Assembly (NCBI RefSeq): GCF_003287935.1
Contig: NZ_CP030287.1
Coordinates: forward strand, 7,634,869-7,698,868
DNA: 64,000 nt
From: Streptomyces sp. ICC1
GTDB lineage: Bacteria; Actinomycetota; Actinomycetes; Streptomycetales; Streptomycetaceae
Reading direction: 5' to 3'
Part shown: in pieces, positions 55,092-63,542 of the stretch
How the letters are laid out: each line of letters begins with the position of its first letter
How positions within the stretch are numbered: position 1 is the first letter of the stretch
Translations under genes and position numbers: made by a program
Notes under the pieces: model-generated
The model's database searches: none
What the model saw: only the letters and a program-made list of their open reading frames with translations
What the model was told of the DNA's origin: nothing

Positions 55092-55124
55092 GTCTGGCCC
55101 CCTGCTGACCACGGGGGGCCAGAC
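55092..55124 (+). terminator. Hairpin terminator after the deiminase gene
   Basis: GTCTGGCCCCC pairs perfectly with GGGGGCCAGAC around an 11-base loop, 77 bases after the deiminase stop and ahead of the PNPOx-family gene. Confidence 0.75.
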
Positions 55125-55229
55125 AGCCTTTCCGGCCCTTCCGCCGGGTCCGCGCGTCGGACGGGGGCGGAGGCGGGAGGCCGCGTTCTACTGGCAGGCA
55201 CGGAGATCCGTCCCCGCTGTGGAGGTCGC

Positions 55230-55967
55230 ATGAGCAACGCCCCGGACAGCCCGCCCGCCGCCCCCACGGGGTCGTACGCGCCGACCGACCTGACCGTTCC
55301 GGGCCGGATGCGGGAGTGGGCTTCGTACGACCGGAACCTGGTGCACGCGATCCTCGACGAGGCGTTCGTCTGCCACCTGGGCTTCGTCCGCGACGGCAGG
55401 CCCGTGGTCCTGCCCACCCTGTACGCCCGGGTCGGCGAACGCCTCTACCTGCACGGCGCGGTGGACTCCCGGCCCATGCGGCTGGCCGAGGCGGGCGGGA
55501 GCCGGTCCGACGGGGAGGACTCCGGCCTGGACGTCTGCGTGACCGTCACCCACCTGGACGGGCTGATCCTGGGCCGGTCCGCCTTCCGGCACTCCGTCAA
55601 CTACCGCTCCGTGGTCGCCCACGGCCGCGCGCACCGCGTGACCGATCCCGAGGAGAAGGGCCGGGCGCTCCGGACGATCGTGGAACACGTCGTCCCGGGC
55701 CGGTCCGCGGACACCCGCCCGCCCGACGCGCGGGAGCTCGACGGCGTCGCCGTCCTGCGCCTCGACCTGAACGAGGTCTCCGCGAAGTCCCGCGTCGGCG
55801 GGCCGAACGACGAGCCCGGGGACGCCGGCCTTCCGCACTGGTCGGGGCAGGTCCCGCTGATCCGGGGGTACGGCACGCCGGTCCCCGCGGCGGACATCAC
55901 CCCCGGAGTCGCCCTGCCCGAGTACCTCATGCGGCTGGTCCGCCCCGCGGGACCGGCCACCGCCTGA
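55230..55967 (+). CDS. Pyridoxamine 5'-phosphate oxidase-family (split-barrel FMN) protein, copy 1
   Basis: This is a 245-residue split beta-barrel flavoprotein of the PNPOx-like superfamily. Key segments are YDRNLVHAILDEAFVCHLGF, GRPVVLPTLYARVGERLYLH and GRSAFRHSVNYRSVVAHG. Members bind FMN, heme or F420, and only some are true PNP oxidases; the substrate is not evident. GGAGG lies four bases before ATG 55230. It is clearly paralogous to the protein at 59,055, with the same length, domain order and ending (PVPAADITPG against [10 protein letters not shown]). Confidence 0.85.
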   Translation: MSNAPDSPPAAPTGSYAPTDLTVPGRMREWASYDRNLVHAILDEAFVCHLGFVRDGRPVVLPTLYARVGERLYLHGAVDSRPMRLAEAGGSRSDGEDSGLDVCVTVTHLDGLILGRSAFRHSVNYRSVVAHGRAHRVTDPEEKGRALRTIVEHVVPGRSADTRPPDARELDGVAVLRLDLNEVSAKSRVGGPNDEPGDAGLPHWSGQVPLIRGYGTPVPAADITPGVALPEYLMRLVRPAGPATA

Positions 55968-56041
55968 GCGGCACCGTACGACGGGCCGCACGACGGACCG
56001 TACGACCAGTGGATGCTCTTCATCGAGAAGTCCGGAAACGC

Positions 56042-56067
56042 AAAAGAACCCCACCGAAGTGGGGTTC
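56042..56067 (-). terminator. Intrinsic terminator of tRNA-Leu
   Basis: Read on the minus strand, GAACCCCAC-TTCG-GTGGGGTTC-TTTT is a perfect nine-base stem with a UUCG tetraloop and a T-run, immediately downstream of the tRNA. Confidence 0.9.
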
Positions 56068-56071
56068 CTGC

Positions 56072-56159
56072 TGGTGTCCGAGGGGGGACTTGAACCCCCA
56101 CGCCCGATAAAGGGCACTAGCACCTCAAGCTAGCGCGTCTGCCATTCCGCCACCCGGAC
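56072..56159 (-). tRNA. tRNA-Leu (anticodon GAG)
   Basis: Read on the minus strand the gene begins GTCCGGGTGGCGGAATGG. The acceptor arm GTCCGGG pairs with CTCGGAC. The anticodon arm CTAGC-TTGAGGT-GCTAG places GAG at positions 34-36, reading CUC and CUU leucine codons. A long variable arm (TGCCC...GGGCG) makes it class II as expected, the T arm is GGGGGTTCAAGTCCCCC, and CCA is encoded. Confidence 0.96.
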
Positions 56160-56373
56160 CAGGTGGTCGGCCCCGGTTTCCCGCGGCGACATGGACAACA
56201 ATAGCAAAGGTTCGGCGCGGTTCCGACCAGGTATTTCACCCGGGCCGAGTCCGACGCGCCGCGCTGACCTGCGGGCATGTCCGGGGGCGGGCCCCGCGGG
56301 TCAGGCGAGACGGGGCGTCTCTCGATCGGGCGGCGCCGTGGGTGCGCTCCCCCGCGGCCGGTGCCGGTTCTCG

Positions 56374-57561
56374 ATGCCGACCCACGGGCGCGGGGTGCTC
56401 TGGTTTGCGCTCCCCAACGCCCTCTCCGTGCTGTCGGTGACGGCCGCCGGGGTCGCCTGCTACCTGGCCGGGGACACCGCTTTCCGGCTGGTGCCGGGGA
56501 TCAGGCCGGTACGGTTCCGCGCGCTCGCGGTGGTGCCCGTACTGGCGACCGCGGCTGCGGGCATGCGGCTCGGGGCCGCCTGCCAGCTGACCGGGCTCGT
56601 CCTGGTGCTCCTGGGCGCGCTGGCGGCGGAGGCGCGCGCCGTGGGCACGGCCCACGCCGAGGCCCCCGCCCCGCCGAACCCCGCCGCCGGGCGGCTCGAC
56701 TGGCGCCTGCGCTTCGCCGTCCTGTCCGCGGTCTGGGGCTTCAGCTTCCTCCTGATCAAGGTGGGCACGGAGGCGTACGCCCCCTTCCAAGTCGCCCTCG
56801 GCCGGGTCTCCTTCGGCGCGCTCGCCCTGCTCGGCGTCCTCCTGATCCGCCGCGAGCGACTCCCCCGGGGCCGGCGCACCTGGGCCCACCTGACGGTGGC
56901 GGCGCTGCTGCTCAACGCCCTGCCTTTCTCGCTCTTCGCGTACGCGGAGCTGACCATCCCCTCGAGCCTGGCCGGCATCTGCAACGCCACCTCGCCGCTG
57001 TGGGGCATGGCGCTCTCCCTGGTCGCCCTCTCCGAGGACCGCCCGACGCGCCGCCGCTTCGCGGGCCTGGGCCTCGGTTTCCTCGGCGTGCTCACCGTCC
57101 TCGGCGCCTGGCAGGGCTTCTCGGGCGTCGACGCCAAGGGCACCGTGCTCGCCCTGCTGGCCTCGCTCAGCTATCCGATCGGCTGGATCTACATCCGCCG
57201 TACGATGGCCTCCACCCCGGGCTCGCCGCTGGCCATGACGAGCGCCCAGCTCATGATCGCCACCGTCCAACTGGCCGTGGTGAGCGCCCTGTTCACCTCC
57301 GCCCCGACCTCCTTCCCGCTCTGGCCGACCCTGTCGGTGATCGCGCTCGGCGCGCTGGGCACGGGGATGGCGCTGCGGATGCAGTACGGCCTGGTCGCGG
57401 AGGTCGGCCCGACCACCGCGCAGATGGTCACCTACTTCATCCCGGTCATCGCGACGACGGCGGGCGTCCTGTTGCTGGACGAGCAGCTCCACTGGAACAC
57501 CCCGGTCGGCGCGGCCGTCGTCCTGGCGGGCGCCGCCCTGAGCCAGCCCCGCCGCACCTGA
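56374..57561 (+). CDS. EamA-family transporter with extra N-terminal membrane segment
   Basis: This is a 395-residue protein. The last 290 residues form the ten-helix EamA drug/metabolite-type fold (AVLSAVWGFSFLLIKVG; PSSLAGICNATSPLWGMAL; MVTYFIPVIATTAGVLLLDE). About 90 N-terminal residues add three hydrophobic helices and a Pro/Ala linker, an unusual fusion. ATG 56374 was chosen from a longer frame because upstream residues are Arg/Pro-rich and atypical; the start may be later, near residue 98 where EamA begins. Substrate unknown. Confidence 0.8.
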   Translation: MPTHGRGVLWFALPNALSVLSVTAAGVACYLAGDTAFRLVPGIRPVRFRALAVVPVLATAAAGMRLGAACQLTGLVLVLLGALAAEARAVGTAHAEAPAPPNPAAGRLDWRLRFAVLSAVWGFSFLLIKVGTEAYAPFQVALGRVSFGALALLGVLLIRRERLPRGRRTWAHLTVAALLLNALPFSLFAYAELTIPSSLAGICNATSPLWGMALSLVALSEDRPTRRRFAGLGLGFLGVLTVLGAWQGFSGVDAKGTVLALLASLSYPIGWIYIRRTMASTPGSPLAMTSAQLMIATVQLAVVSALFTSAPTSFPLWPTLSVIALGALGTGMALRMQYGLVAEVGPTTAQMVTYFIPVIATTAGVLLLDEQLHWNTPVGAAVVLAGAALSQPRRT

Positions 57562-57577
57562 GCCCGCGGTGCGGGAA

Positions 57578-57683
57578 GCGCCCGGGCACATCCGTACCCG
57601 GGCGCGCGGGCACGTGCGCCCTCAGGCGCCCGGGTACATCCGCCCTCGGGCGCCCGGGTACATCCACCCTCGGGCGCCCGCGC
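57578..57683. repeat. 24-base tandem repeat between convergent genes
   Basis: Four full units (57578-57601, 57602-57625, 57626-57649, 57650-57673) and a partial fifth follow the pattern GCGCCCGGGTACATCCGCCC-TCGG, the second unit being most diverged. It fills the gap between the EamA and MocR stops and is a likely variable-number repeat. Confidence 0.85.
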
Positions 57684-57685
57684 GT

Positions 57686-59023
57686 TCAGTCGAAGCGACC
57701 GCCGGCCGCCGGGCGGACGGCCGCGGCCACCGCCGCCGCCAGCCCCGGCACCTCCGACAGGTCCAGCCCCGACACCGTGATCCGCACGGCGGGCACCGAC
57801 GCCACCCGGAACCGGGCCCCGGGCGAGACCGCCCAGCCCGCGCCGAGCAGACTCGCCACCGCCGCCGTCTCGTCGGCGACGGGCACCCACACGTTCATCC
57901 CGCTCCGCCCCTGGGCCCGCACCCCCCGCTCCGCCAGCGCCGCGACCAGGCCGTCCCGCCGCGCCCCGTAGGACCGCGCGACCGCCGTGGGGTCGACCGC
58001 CCCCGCGTTCCACAGCTCCACGACCGTGTACTGCAGCAGCCGGCTCACCCAGCCCGGCCCCAGCCGCTGCCGCCCCCGCACCCGGTCGAGCGTCACGCCG
58101 TCGCCGGTCAGCACCGCGAGCCGCAGGTCCGGTCCGTACGCCTTCGCCGTGGAGCGGATCAGCGCCCAGTGCCGGGTCACCCCGCCCAGCGAGTGCAGCG
58201 GCAGGTCCACGATGCCGTGCCCGTGGTCATCGTCGATGACGAGCACCTCCGGGTGCGCGGACAGCACCGCCCGCAGCTCCGCCGCCCGCTCCGCGCTCAC
58301 CGCCGCCCCGGTCGGGTTCTGTGCGCGGGCCGTCACGAGCAGCGCCCGCGCGCCCTCCTCCAGCGCCCGCGCCACTGACCCGGGCACCGGCCCGTCGTCG
58401 TCCACGGCCACCGGGAGCACCCGCAGCCCCAGTCCCGGGACCAGGTCCAGCACGCTCCCCCACCCCGGGTCCTCGACCGCCACCGCGTCCCCGGGCCGCA
58501 GGTGCGCGGCCAGCACCCGTTCGATGCCGTCCAGCGCGCCCGAGGTCACCGCGATCGCACCGGCCGGCACCCCGTCGGCGTCCAGGCCCGCCCTGGCCAG
58601 CCGCGCCAGCTCCGGAACGACCGGCTCCTGCCCGTAGAGGGTGGGCTCCAGGGCGTAGCGGCGCGCCGCGACCGCCAGCGCGTCGCCCAGCGCGGGCAGC
58701 AACGTCACGTCCGGGTTGCCGGAGGTGACGTCGCGCACCCCCGCCGGCACGGCCATCCGCATGCCGTCGCGCGGCGCGGTCGCCGGCCGGGGCCGCACCC
58801 GGCTGCCGCGCCGCCCGTCGGTCTCGATGACACCGCGCTCGCGCAGCGTCCGGTACGCCGCGGCCACGGTGTTGGGGTTCACCCCCAGCACGCCCGCGAG
58901 CTCCCGCATCGGGGGCAACAGAGTTCCCGGCGCGAGCGCGCCCGATCCGACACCCGCCTCGACACTGGCCGCGATGTCCGATGCGCGGCGCCCGCTGATC
59001 AGATAGTCTCCTAGCACAAACAC
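57686..59023 (-). CDS. MocR/PdxR-type GntR regulator with aminotransferase domain
   Basis: This is a 445-residue protein with an N-terminal GntR winged helix (LPPMRELAGVLGVNPNTVAA, residues about 10-75) joined to a fold-type I aminotransferase-like domain. The PLP lysine lies in STAKAYGPDLR, with QNPTGAAVS and DDDHG as other cofactor contacts. Such regulators sense PLP or amino acids. It is divergent from the second PNPOx-family gene, 31 bases apart, so that gene is the probable target. GTG 59023 start; the following GTG at 59017 is an alternative. Confidence 0.9.
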   Translation of the reverse strand: MFVLGDYLISGRRASDIAASVEAGVGSGALAPGTLLPPMRELAGVLGVNPNTVAAAYRTLRERGVIETDGRRGSRVRPRPATAPRDGMRMAVPAGVRDVTSGNPDVTLLPALGDALAVAARRYALEPTLYGQEPVVPELARLARAGLDADGVPAGAIAVTSGALDGIERVLAAHLRPGDAVAVEDPGWGSVLDLVPGLGLRVLPVAVDDDGPVPGSVARALEEGARALLVTARAQNPTGAAVSAERAAELRAVLSAHPEVLVIDDDHGHGIVDLPLHSLGGVTRHWALIRSTAKAYGPDLRLAVLTGDGVTLDRVRGRQRLGPGWVSRLLQYTVVELWNAGAVDPTAVARSYGARRDGLVAALAERGVRAQGRSGMNVWVPVADETAAVASLLGAGWAVSPGARFRVASVPAVRITVSGLDLSEVPGLAAAVAAAVRPAAGGRFD

Positions 59024-59054
59024 AAGTATGCACTAATACAACGGAGATCGCACG
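59024..59054. promoter_or_regulatory. Compact divergent promoter/operator between mocR-like and PNPOx genes
   Basis: The 31-base gap is AT-rich for this genome and contains GTATGCACTAATAC, with GTAT/ATAC arms, and nested AGT-ATGC-ACT symmetry. Both transcripts must start in or near it. The MocR-type protein is the natural binder; this is inferred. Confidence 0.4.
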
Positions 59055-59765
59055 ATGAGTGCCAACCCTGCCACGACGCCGACCACGGAAACGGCCGCGG
59101 AGACCGAGGCGGCCGCCGGGTACGCCCCGACCGACCGCACCGTCCCCACCCGGTCCCGGGACCGGGCGCGCTACGACCGCGAGACCGTCCACTCCATACT
59201 CGACGAGGCCTACGTCTGCCACCTCGGATTCGTCCGCGACGGCGCGCCGGTGGTCCTGCCGACCCTCTTCGGCCGGGTCGGCGAGACCCTCTACATCCAC
59301 GGCTCCACCGGCTCCCGCCCCCTCCTCGCGGCCGGCAAGGCCGATCCGGGGCTGCCGGTCTGCCTGACCGTGACGCACGTCGACGGCCTGGTCCTGGCCC
59401 GCTCGGCCTTCCACCACTCGATCAACTACCGCTCGGTGGTCGTGCACGGCACCGCCTACGAGGTGACCGACCCGGACGAGCGCCGGATGGCGCTCGACGC
59501 CCTCGTCGACCACGTCGTGCCGGGCCGCTCCGCCGATTCGCGGCCGGCCAACAACAAGGAGCTCGCGGCCACCGCCGTGATCCGCCTCGACCTGAACGAG
59601 GTGTCCGCCAAGCTCCGCACCGGCGGGCCGAACGACGACCCCGAGGACCTGGGGCTGCCGTTCTGGTCCGGTGTGGTGCCGGTCGCGCCGGCGTACGGGA
59701 CTCCGGTCCCGGCCGCCGACCTGACCCCGGGCATGACGACCCCGGACTACGTCACCGCGCTCTGA
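59055..59765 (+). CDS. Pyridoxamine 5'-phosphate oxidase-family (split-barrel FMN) protein, copy 2
   Basis: This is a 236-residue paralogue of the protein at 55,230: [58 protein letters not shown], and ending [15 protein letters not shown] is eight bases before ATG 59055. A divergent MocR-type regulator suggests control by PLP or a related amine, so a role in vitamin B6 handling is possible, though many family members act on other substrates. It ends 19 bases inside a convergent EamA gene. Confidence 0.86.
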   Translation: MSANPATTPTTETAAETEAAAGYAPTDRTVPTRSRDRARYDRETVHSILDEAYVCHLGFVRDGAPVVLPTLFGRVGETLYIHGSTGSRPLLAAGKADPGLPVCLTVTHVDGLVLARSAFHHSINYRSVVVHGTAYEVTDPDERRMALDALVDHVVPGRSADSRPANNKELAATAVIRLDLNEVSAKLRTGGPNDDPEDLGLPFWSGVVPVAPAYGTPVPAADLTPGMTTPDYVTAL

Positions 59766-60814
59766 ACCCGGTCGGCGGGCCGCTCCCGCGGCCCGTCGGC
59801 AGGCCCGTCGGCAGGCCCGTCCGCCGACCCCTCGGCCGACCCGTCCGCCGCTCCGTCCGCCGGGCGCCGCGACTCGGCGGCGATCAGCGCCCCCACCGCC
59901 GCGAGCAGCAGTACGGTGCCCAGCACCACCGCGCCGGTCAGCCGCTCCCCGAGCACCAGGACGGCGATCGCCGCCGCACCGACGGGCTCGATCAGCATGA
60001 TCACGGACACCGTCGCGGCCCGCACCGCGGCGGCCCCGCTGAAGTAGAGGGCGTACGCGAGCGCGGTCGGCACGGTGGCCATGTACGCGAGCAGCCAGAG
60101 CACCCGTACGGGCTCGCCGGTGTGCGGCAGCAGCCCCTCCACCAGGGCGGCCGGCAGCAGGCACACCGTGCCCACGCCGACCGACCAGACGGTGGTGAGC
60201 AGCGGGTCCCCGCCGGTCCCGCGCTGCCCGAGCAGCCTGGCCCGCAGGGTCATCGCCCCGTATCCGGCCGCGGACAGCAGCGCCCAGCCGACACCGAGCG
60301 GGCGCACCTCGCCGCCGCCGCTGCCGAGGACGAGCACGGCCAGCCCGGCCAGCGCCCCGCCGACGGCGACGGTCCCGCCCCGGCCGAGCCTCTCGCCCAT
60401 CCAGTGCCGGGCCCCGAGCGCGATGAGCACGGGCCCGGCCCCGAGGGTGACCACGGTGCCGACCGCGAGGCCCGTCTCGCGCACCGCGGCGAAGTAGGCG
60501 GACTGGAAGAGCGTGAAGAGCAGCCCCGTCCCGATGAGCGACCCCACCGAGGGCTTCGCCCGGGCCGCGCCCGCCCCGGCCCGGTCCGCCCGGCCGTCGC
60601 GCGCCCCGGGTCCGCCGCCCCGCAGGCGGCGCAGGGCGAGTACGGCGAGCAGCACCGCCAGTCCGCCCGCGCACCTCCAGAACGACAGGGCGAGCGGGCC
60701 GAGATCACTGGCGAGGAAGAGCAGCGAGGCGGCCGCCCCGGCGGTCCCCCAGGCGGCTCCGGCGACGACGAGGTACAGCAGACTGCGCCCGATGGCGGGC
60801 GAATGGTTCGACAC
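59747..60814 (-). CDS. EamA-family transporter
   Basis: This is a 355-residue protein with ten helices in two EamA repeats ([40 protein letters not shown] near the end). A Gly/Arg/Ala-rich loop ([16 protein letters not shown]) is inserted after helix 3. The C-terminal 35 residues are a Gly-Ala/Pro-Ala-Asp repeat ([20 protein letters not shown]), coded by a short tandem DNA repeat near 59,790-59,860. The start is GTG 60814. Substrate unknown, as for most of this family. Confidence 0.87.
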   Translation of the reverse strand: MSNHSPAIGRSLLYLVVAGAAWGTAGAAASLLFLASDLGPLALSFWRCAGGLAVLLAVLALRRLRGGGPGARDGRADRAGAGAARAKPSVGSLIGTGLLFTLFQSAYFAAVRETGLAVGTVVTLGAGPVLIALGARHWMGERLGRGGTVAVGGALAGLAVLVLGSGGGEVRPLGVGWALLSAAGYGAMTLRARLLGQRGTGGDPLLTTVWSVGVGTVCLLPAALVEGLLPHTGEPVRVLWLLAYMATVPTALAYALYFSGAAAVRAATVSVIMLIEPVGAAAIAVLVLGERLTGAVVLGTVLLLAAVGALIAAESRRPADGAADGSAEGSADGPADGPADGPRERPADRVQSAVT

Positions 60815-60977
60815 GTGAGATCTCCGCGCGTGCGTGAAGGATGAATGGTGCAGGTCATCGCATCGCGGGCAGCGCGGACCCGCCCGGGGCACTGCCCGGG
60901 CCGGGTTCTCGTACGAAGGGGGCCGCCCGCGCTAGGCGGCGGGAGGCGGAAGCACAGTCAGCGGCATGGTCGGCAGC

Positions 60978-61937
60978 CTAGACCTTGCTCGGATCGCGGT
61001 CCAGGGTGGCTGCCGGCTCCGCCGCCAGGTGCGCGGCCGGCCGGGAGGTCTGCGCGATGAAGGCCCCGCCCAGCACCAGCGCGCCGCCGACGATCTGCCA
61101 GGTCGCGAGGTGCTCGCCGAGCAGCACCCAGGCCAGTACGGTCGCCACGACCGCTTCCAGGCAGGCCACCACCCCCGCGACCTGCGGCGACAGCTTGCGT
61201 ACGGAGACCACACCGGTCAGGTACGCGAGGACGGTGGCGATCAGCACCACCCAGCCCAGCAGCACCGACGCGGGCACCATCACCTCACCGAGGGCCGCGT
61301 CGCCGCCCAGCACCCGCCAGTCGATCCGCCAGGGCCGGGCGATGGCGGTCATCACGAGCGTGCCGACGATCATGCCGTACGCGATCACGCCCATCGGGTC
61401 GGGCACGTCGTCCCCGTCGCTGCCCTGGTCCGCGAAGACGAAGTAGAAGGCCTGGCAGCAGGCCGCCGCGAGGCCGAGCAGGACCCCGAGCAGGTCGAGG
61501 CTCAGCCCGGCCCAGATCTGGACCACGCAGGCGAGCCCCACGACGGCCACGGCGGCGCCGGCCGCGGCGGCCCGGGTCACCGGCTTGCGCTGGACGAACC
61601 GGATCCAGCCGAGCAGCAGCGCGGGGCCCAAGTACTCCAGCAGGAGGGCCACCCCGACCGGGATCCGGGACAGCGAGGCGAAGTAGAAGGCCTGGACTCC
61701 GGCCACCGCGATGAGCCCGAAGCCGGCGAGCAGCAGGGGTTTGCGCCGTACGAGATCGCGATGGCGCCAGGCCAGCGGGGACAGCACGAGGGCTGCCCCG
61801 GCGACCCTGAGCCAGACCATGTGCAGCGGGTCCAGACCCGCCTCGATCAGCGGCTTCGCCGCCACACCGGAACCACCGAACGCGATCGCCGAACCGAGGG
61901 CGAGGCCCAGTCCGGCATGTCTCCCTGACGCTTGCAT
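60978..61937 (-). CDS. EamA-family transporter
   Basis: This is a 319-residue protein with ten helices and the EamA features GSAIAFGGSGVAAKPLIEAG and LLLEYLGPALLLGWIRFV, the latter resembling the RhtA-type amino-acid exporter subgroup. It lies head-to-tail behind the other EamA gene on the same strand, with 163 bases between them. ATG 61937 gives a normal N-terminus; the longer frame adds 20 unlikely residues. It is the third EamA-type transporter within six kilobases. Confidence 0.87.
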   Translation of the reverse strand: MQASGRHAGLGLALGSAIAFGGSGVAAKPLIEAGLDPLHMVWLRVAGAALVLSPLAWRHRDLVRRKPLLLAGFGLIAVAGVQAFYFASLSRIPVGVALLLEYLGPALLLGWIRFVQRKPVTRAAAAGAAVAVVGLACVVQIWAGLSLDLLGVLLGLAAACCQAFYFVFADQGSDGDDVPDPMGVIAYGMIVGTLVMTAIARPWRIDWRVLGGDAALGEVMVPASVLLGWVVLIATVLAYLTGVVSVRKLSPQVAGVVACLEAVVATVLAWVLLGEHLATWQIVGGALVLGGAFIAQTSRPAAHLAAEPAATLDRDPSKV

Positions 61938-62117
61938 TCGGACATCATGACAGGGCTCGTCAGGAGCGTCACGACCATGACACCTGTTGAGACACACCCG
62001 ATACCGGACGCGGCACAGCGGGCCCGTCCACCGATATCTGACAGGTCGTCAGTCTTGAATGTTGAGTCTGCCGGGACTACCTTCCGCCGCACGTACCTGA
62101 CGAGAAGGGGTGGTCGC

Positions 62118-62546
62118 ATGGCTGAAGTCACCGCGGAATCACGCATCGAGGCGTCCGCCGCGAAGCTCTGGTCCCAGCTGACCGACTGGGACGCTTACGG
62201 CCAGTGGAGCATGACCCACACCAACTTCCCGAAGGGCGGCCCCGAGACCCTCGCGGTCGGATCCACCTTCGCCGAGAACATGAAGATGATGGGCTTCCCC
62301 GCCGAGATCCTCTGGACGGTCTCGGAGCTGGAGGAGGAGCGCGTCATCGCCATCACCGGCAAGGGCCCGATGGGCGTGGCGGTCCTGACCCGGTACACCC
62401 TGGTCCCGGACGGCGGGGCCACCACGGTGCGCATCGACGGCGAGTTCTCGGGCGCCGCGGTCTCCCTGATGGCGGGCAAGCTCAAGGACTCGGCCACCGC
62501 CGCGCTGAACGAATCGCTCCGCAAGCTCGCCGGCCTGGTCTCCTGA
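62118..62546 (+). CDS. SRPBCC/START-like (polyketide cyclase-type) protein
   Basis: This is a 142-residue helix-grip fold protein: AESRIEASAAKLWSQLTDWD at the start, WSMTHTNFPKGGPETLAVGS, and a C-terminal amphipathic helix (AALNESLRKLAGLV) that closes the pocket. Members bind hydrophobic ligands, and some act as cyclases or ligand carriers; no catalytic set is evident. AAGGGG is seven bases before ATG 62118. A 17-base-stem terminator follows. Confidence 0.85.
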   Translation: MAEVTAESRIEASAAKLWSQLTDWDAYGQWSMTHTNFPKGGPETLAVGSTFAENMKMMGFPAEILWTVSELEEERVIAITGKGPMGVAVLTRYTLVPDGGATTVRIDGEFSGAAVSLMAGKLKDSATAALNESLRKLAGLVS

Positions 62547-62593
62547 CCGCCGGCCCACCCGTACGCGCACACGACGGCACACGACAGCCGACG

Positions 62594-62634
62594 ACGGCGC
62601 GCCCCGCGAGAGGACTCGCGGGGCGCGCCGTTTT
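62594..62634 (+). terminator. Strong intrinsic terminator with T-run
   Basis: ACGGCGCGCCCCGCGAG (62594-62610) pairs perfectly with CTCGCGGGGCGCGCCGT around AGGA and is followed by TTT. It separates the SRPBCC gene from the convergent PadR gene. Confidence 0.9.
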
Positions 62635-62660
62635 CGTGCGGGAGGTCCCGCCGGACGGGC

Positions 62661-63281
62661 TCAGTGCTCGTCGGCGAGGATCAGGTAGAGCTTCTTGCGC
62701 GTGTCGTTGATGACGGCGAGGGCCTTCTCCCGCTGCGCGGGGGTACCGGTCTTGAAGACCTGGCCGAAGGCTTCCATCAGGCCGAATCCGGCCGTCCGGA
62801 CCTCGTTCATCGCCTCGAAGTCGAACCCGCGCCCGACTTCCGCCCAGGGGGCGTCCGGGCCGGACTCGGCCTCGGCGCGACCGGCCTCGGTGAGCGTGAA
62901 CAGCTTCTTGCCGCCCTCGCTCTCGCTGGTGATGAGCCCCTCGTCCTCGAGCATCTGCAGGGTCGGGTAGACCGACCCCGGGCTGGGCTTCCAGGCCCCG
63001 CCGCTGCGCTCGCCGATCTCCTGGATCATCTCGTAGCCGTGCATCGGCCGGTCGGCGAGCAGCGCCAGGATGGAGGCGCGCACGTCACCCCGCCGGGCCC
63101 GCCCGCGCGGTCCGCCGCGGCCGCCGCGCCCACCGAAGGGCCCGCCGCCGAAGGGCGGCCCGAACGGCCCGAAGGCGGCGCGCCGCCCCGTGAACTCCTC
63201 CCGACGGTCCGGCCCGCAGTGGCCGTGACCCCGTCCGTGCTCGTGCTCGTGGTCGTGTCCGTGCTGTCCGTGTGAACGCAT
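62661..63281 (-). CDS. PadR-family regulator with His/Gly-rich N-terminal extension
   Basis: This is a 206-residue regulator. The PadR winged helix (about 65-145) contains LALLADRPMHGYEMIQEIGE, SPGSVYPTLQMLEDEGLI and GGKKLFTLTEAGR, with a C-terminal dimerisation helix. The first 60 residues are unusual: a His/Glu/Gly cluster (HGQHGHDHEHEHGRGHGHCG) and Phe/Gly repeats, possibly a metal-sensing tail. Two palindromes upstream suggest autoregulation. ATG 63281. Confidence 0.9.
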   Translation of the reverse strand: MRSHGQHGHDHEHEHGRGHGHCGPDRREEFTGRRAAFGPFGPPFGGGPFGGRGGRGGPRGRARRGDVRASILALLADRPMHGYEMIQEIGERSGGAWKPSPGSVYPTLQMLEDEGLITSESEGGKKLFTLTEAGRAEAESGPDAPWAEVGRGFDFEAMNEVRTAGFGLMEAFGQVFKTGTPAQREKALAVINDTRKKLYLILADEH

Positions 63282-63348
63282 GACTGCGCTCCTTTCCTCA
63301 TCAGGTGATCTCGTTGTCGCTGTTGCGATGTCTCCACTATCTCTGACC

Positions 63349-63374
63349 CATCGCGATGCGTCAACGATATATCG
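63349..63374. promoter_or_regulatory. Two palindromes upstream of the padR gene
   Basis: CATCGCGATG (63349-63358) and CGATATATCG (63365-63374) are perfect 10-base palindromes with centres 16 bases apart, 68-93 bases from the PadR start. PadR regulators bind such dyads, so these are likely autoregulatory sites. Confidence 0.55.
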
Positions 63375-63542
63375 GAAACTTCCTCAACGAACCCCCCGAC
63401 CCGAGAACAGGCCGCGCACTGTCCCGACCCCGACGCGCTGCTGCCTCGGCTCCGGCCCGGCTGGAACAGTTCGCGCCGCCGGCGGAAGTCGGGTCGCCCG
63501 GGAAGGCTCTGGACCAGACGGTCACGGCACTAAGCTCGCGCC

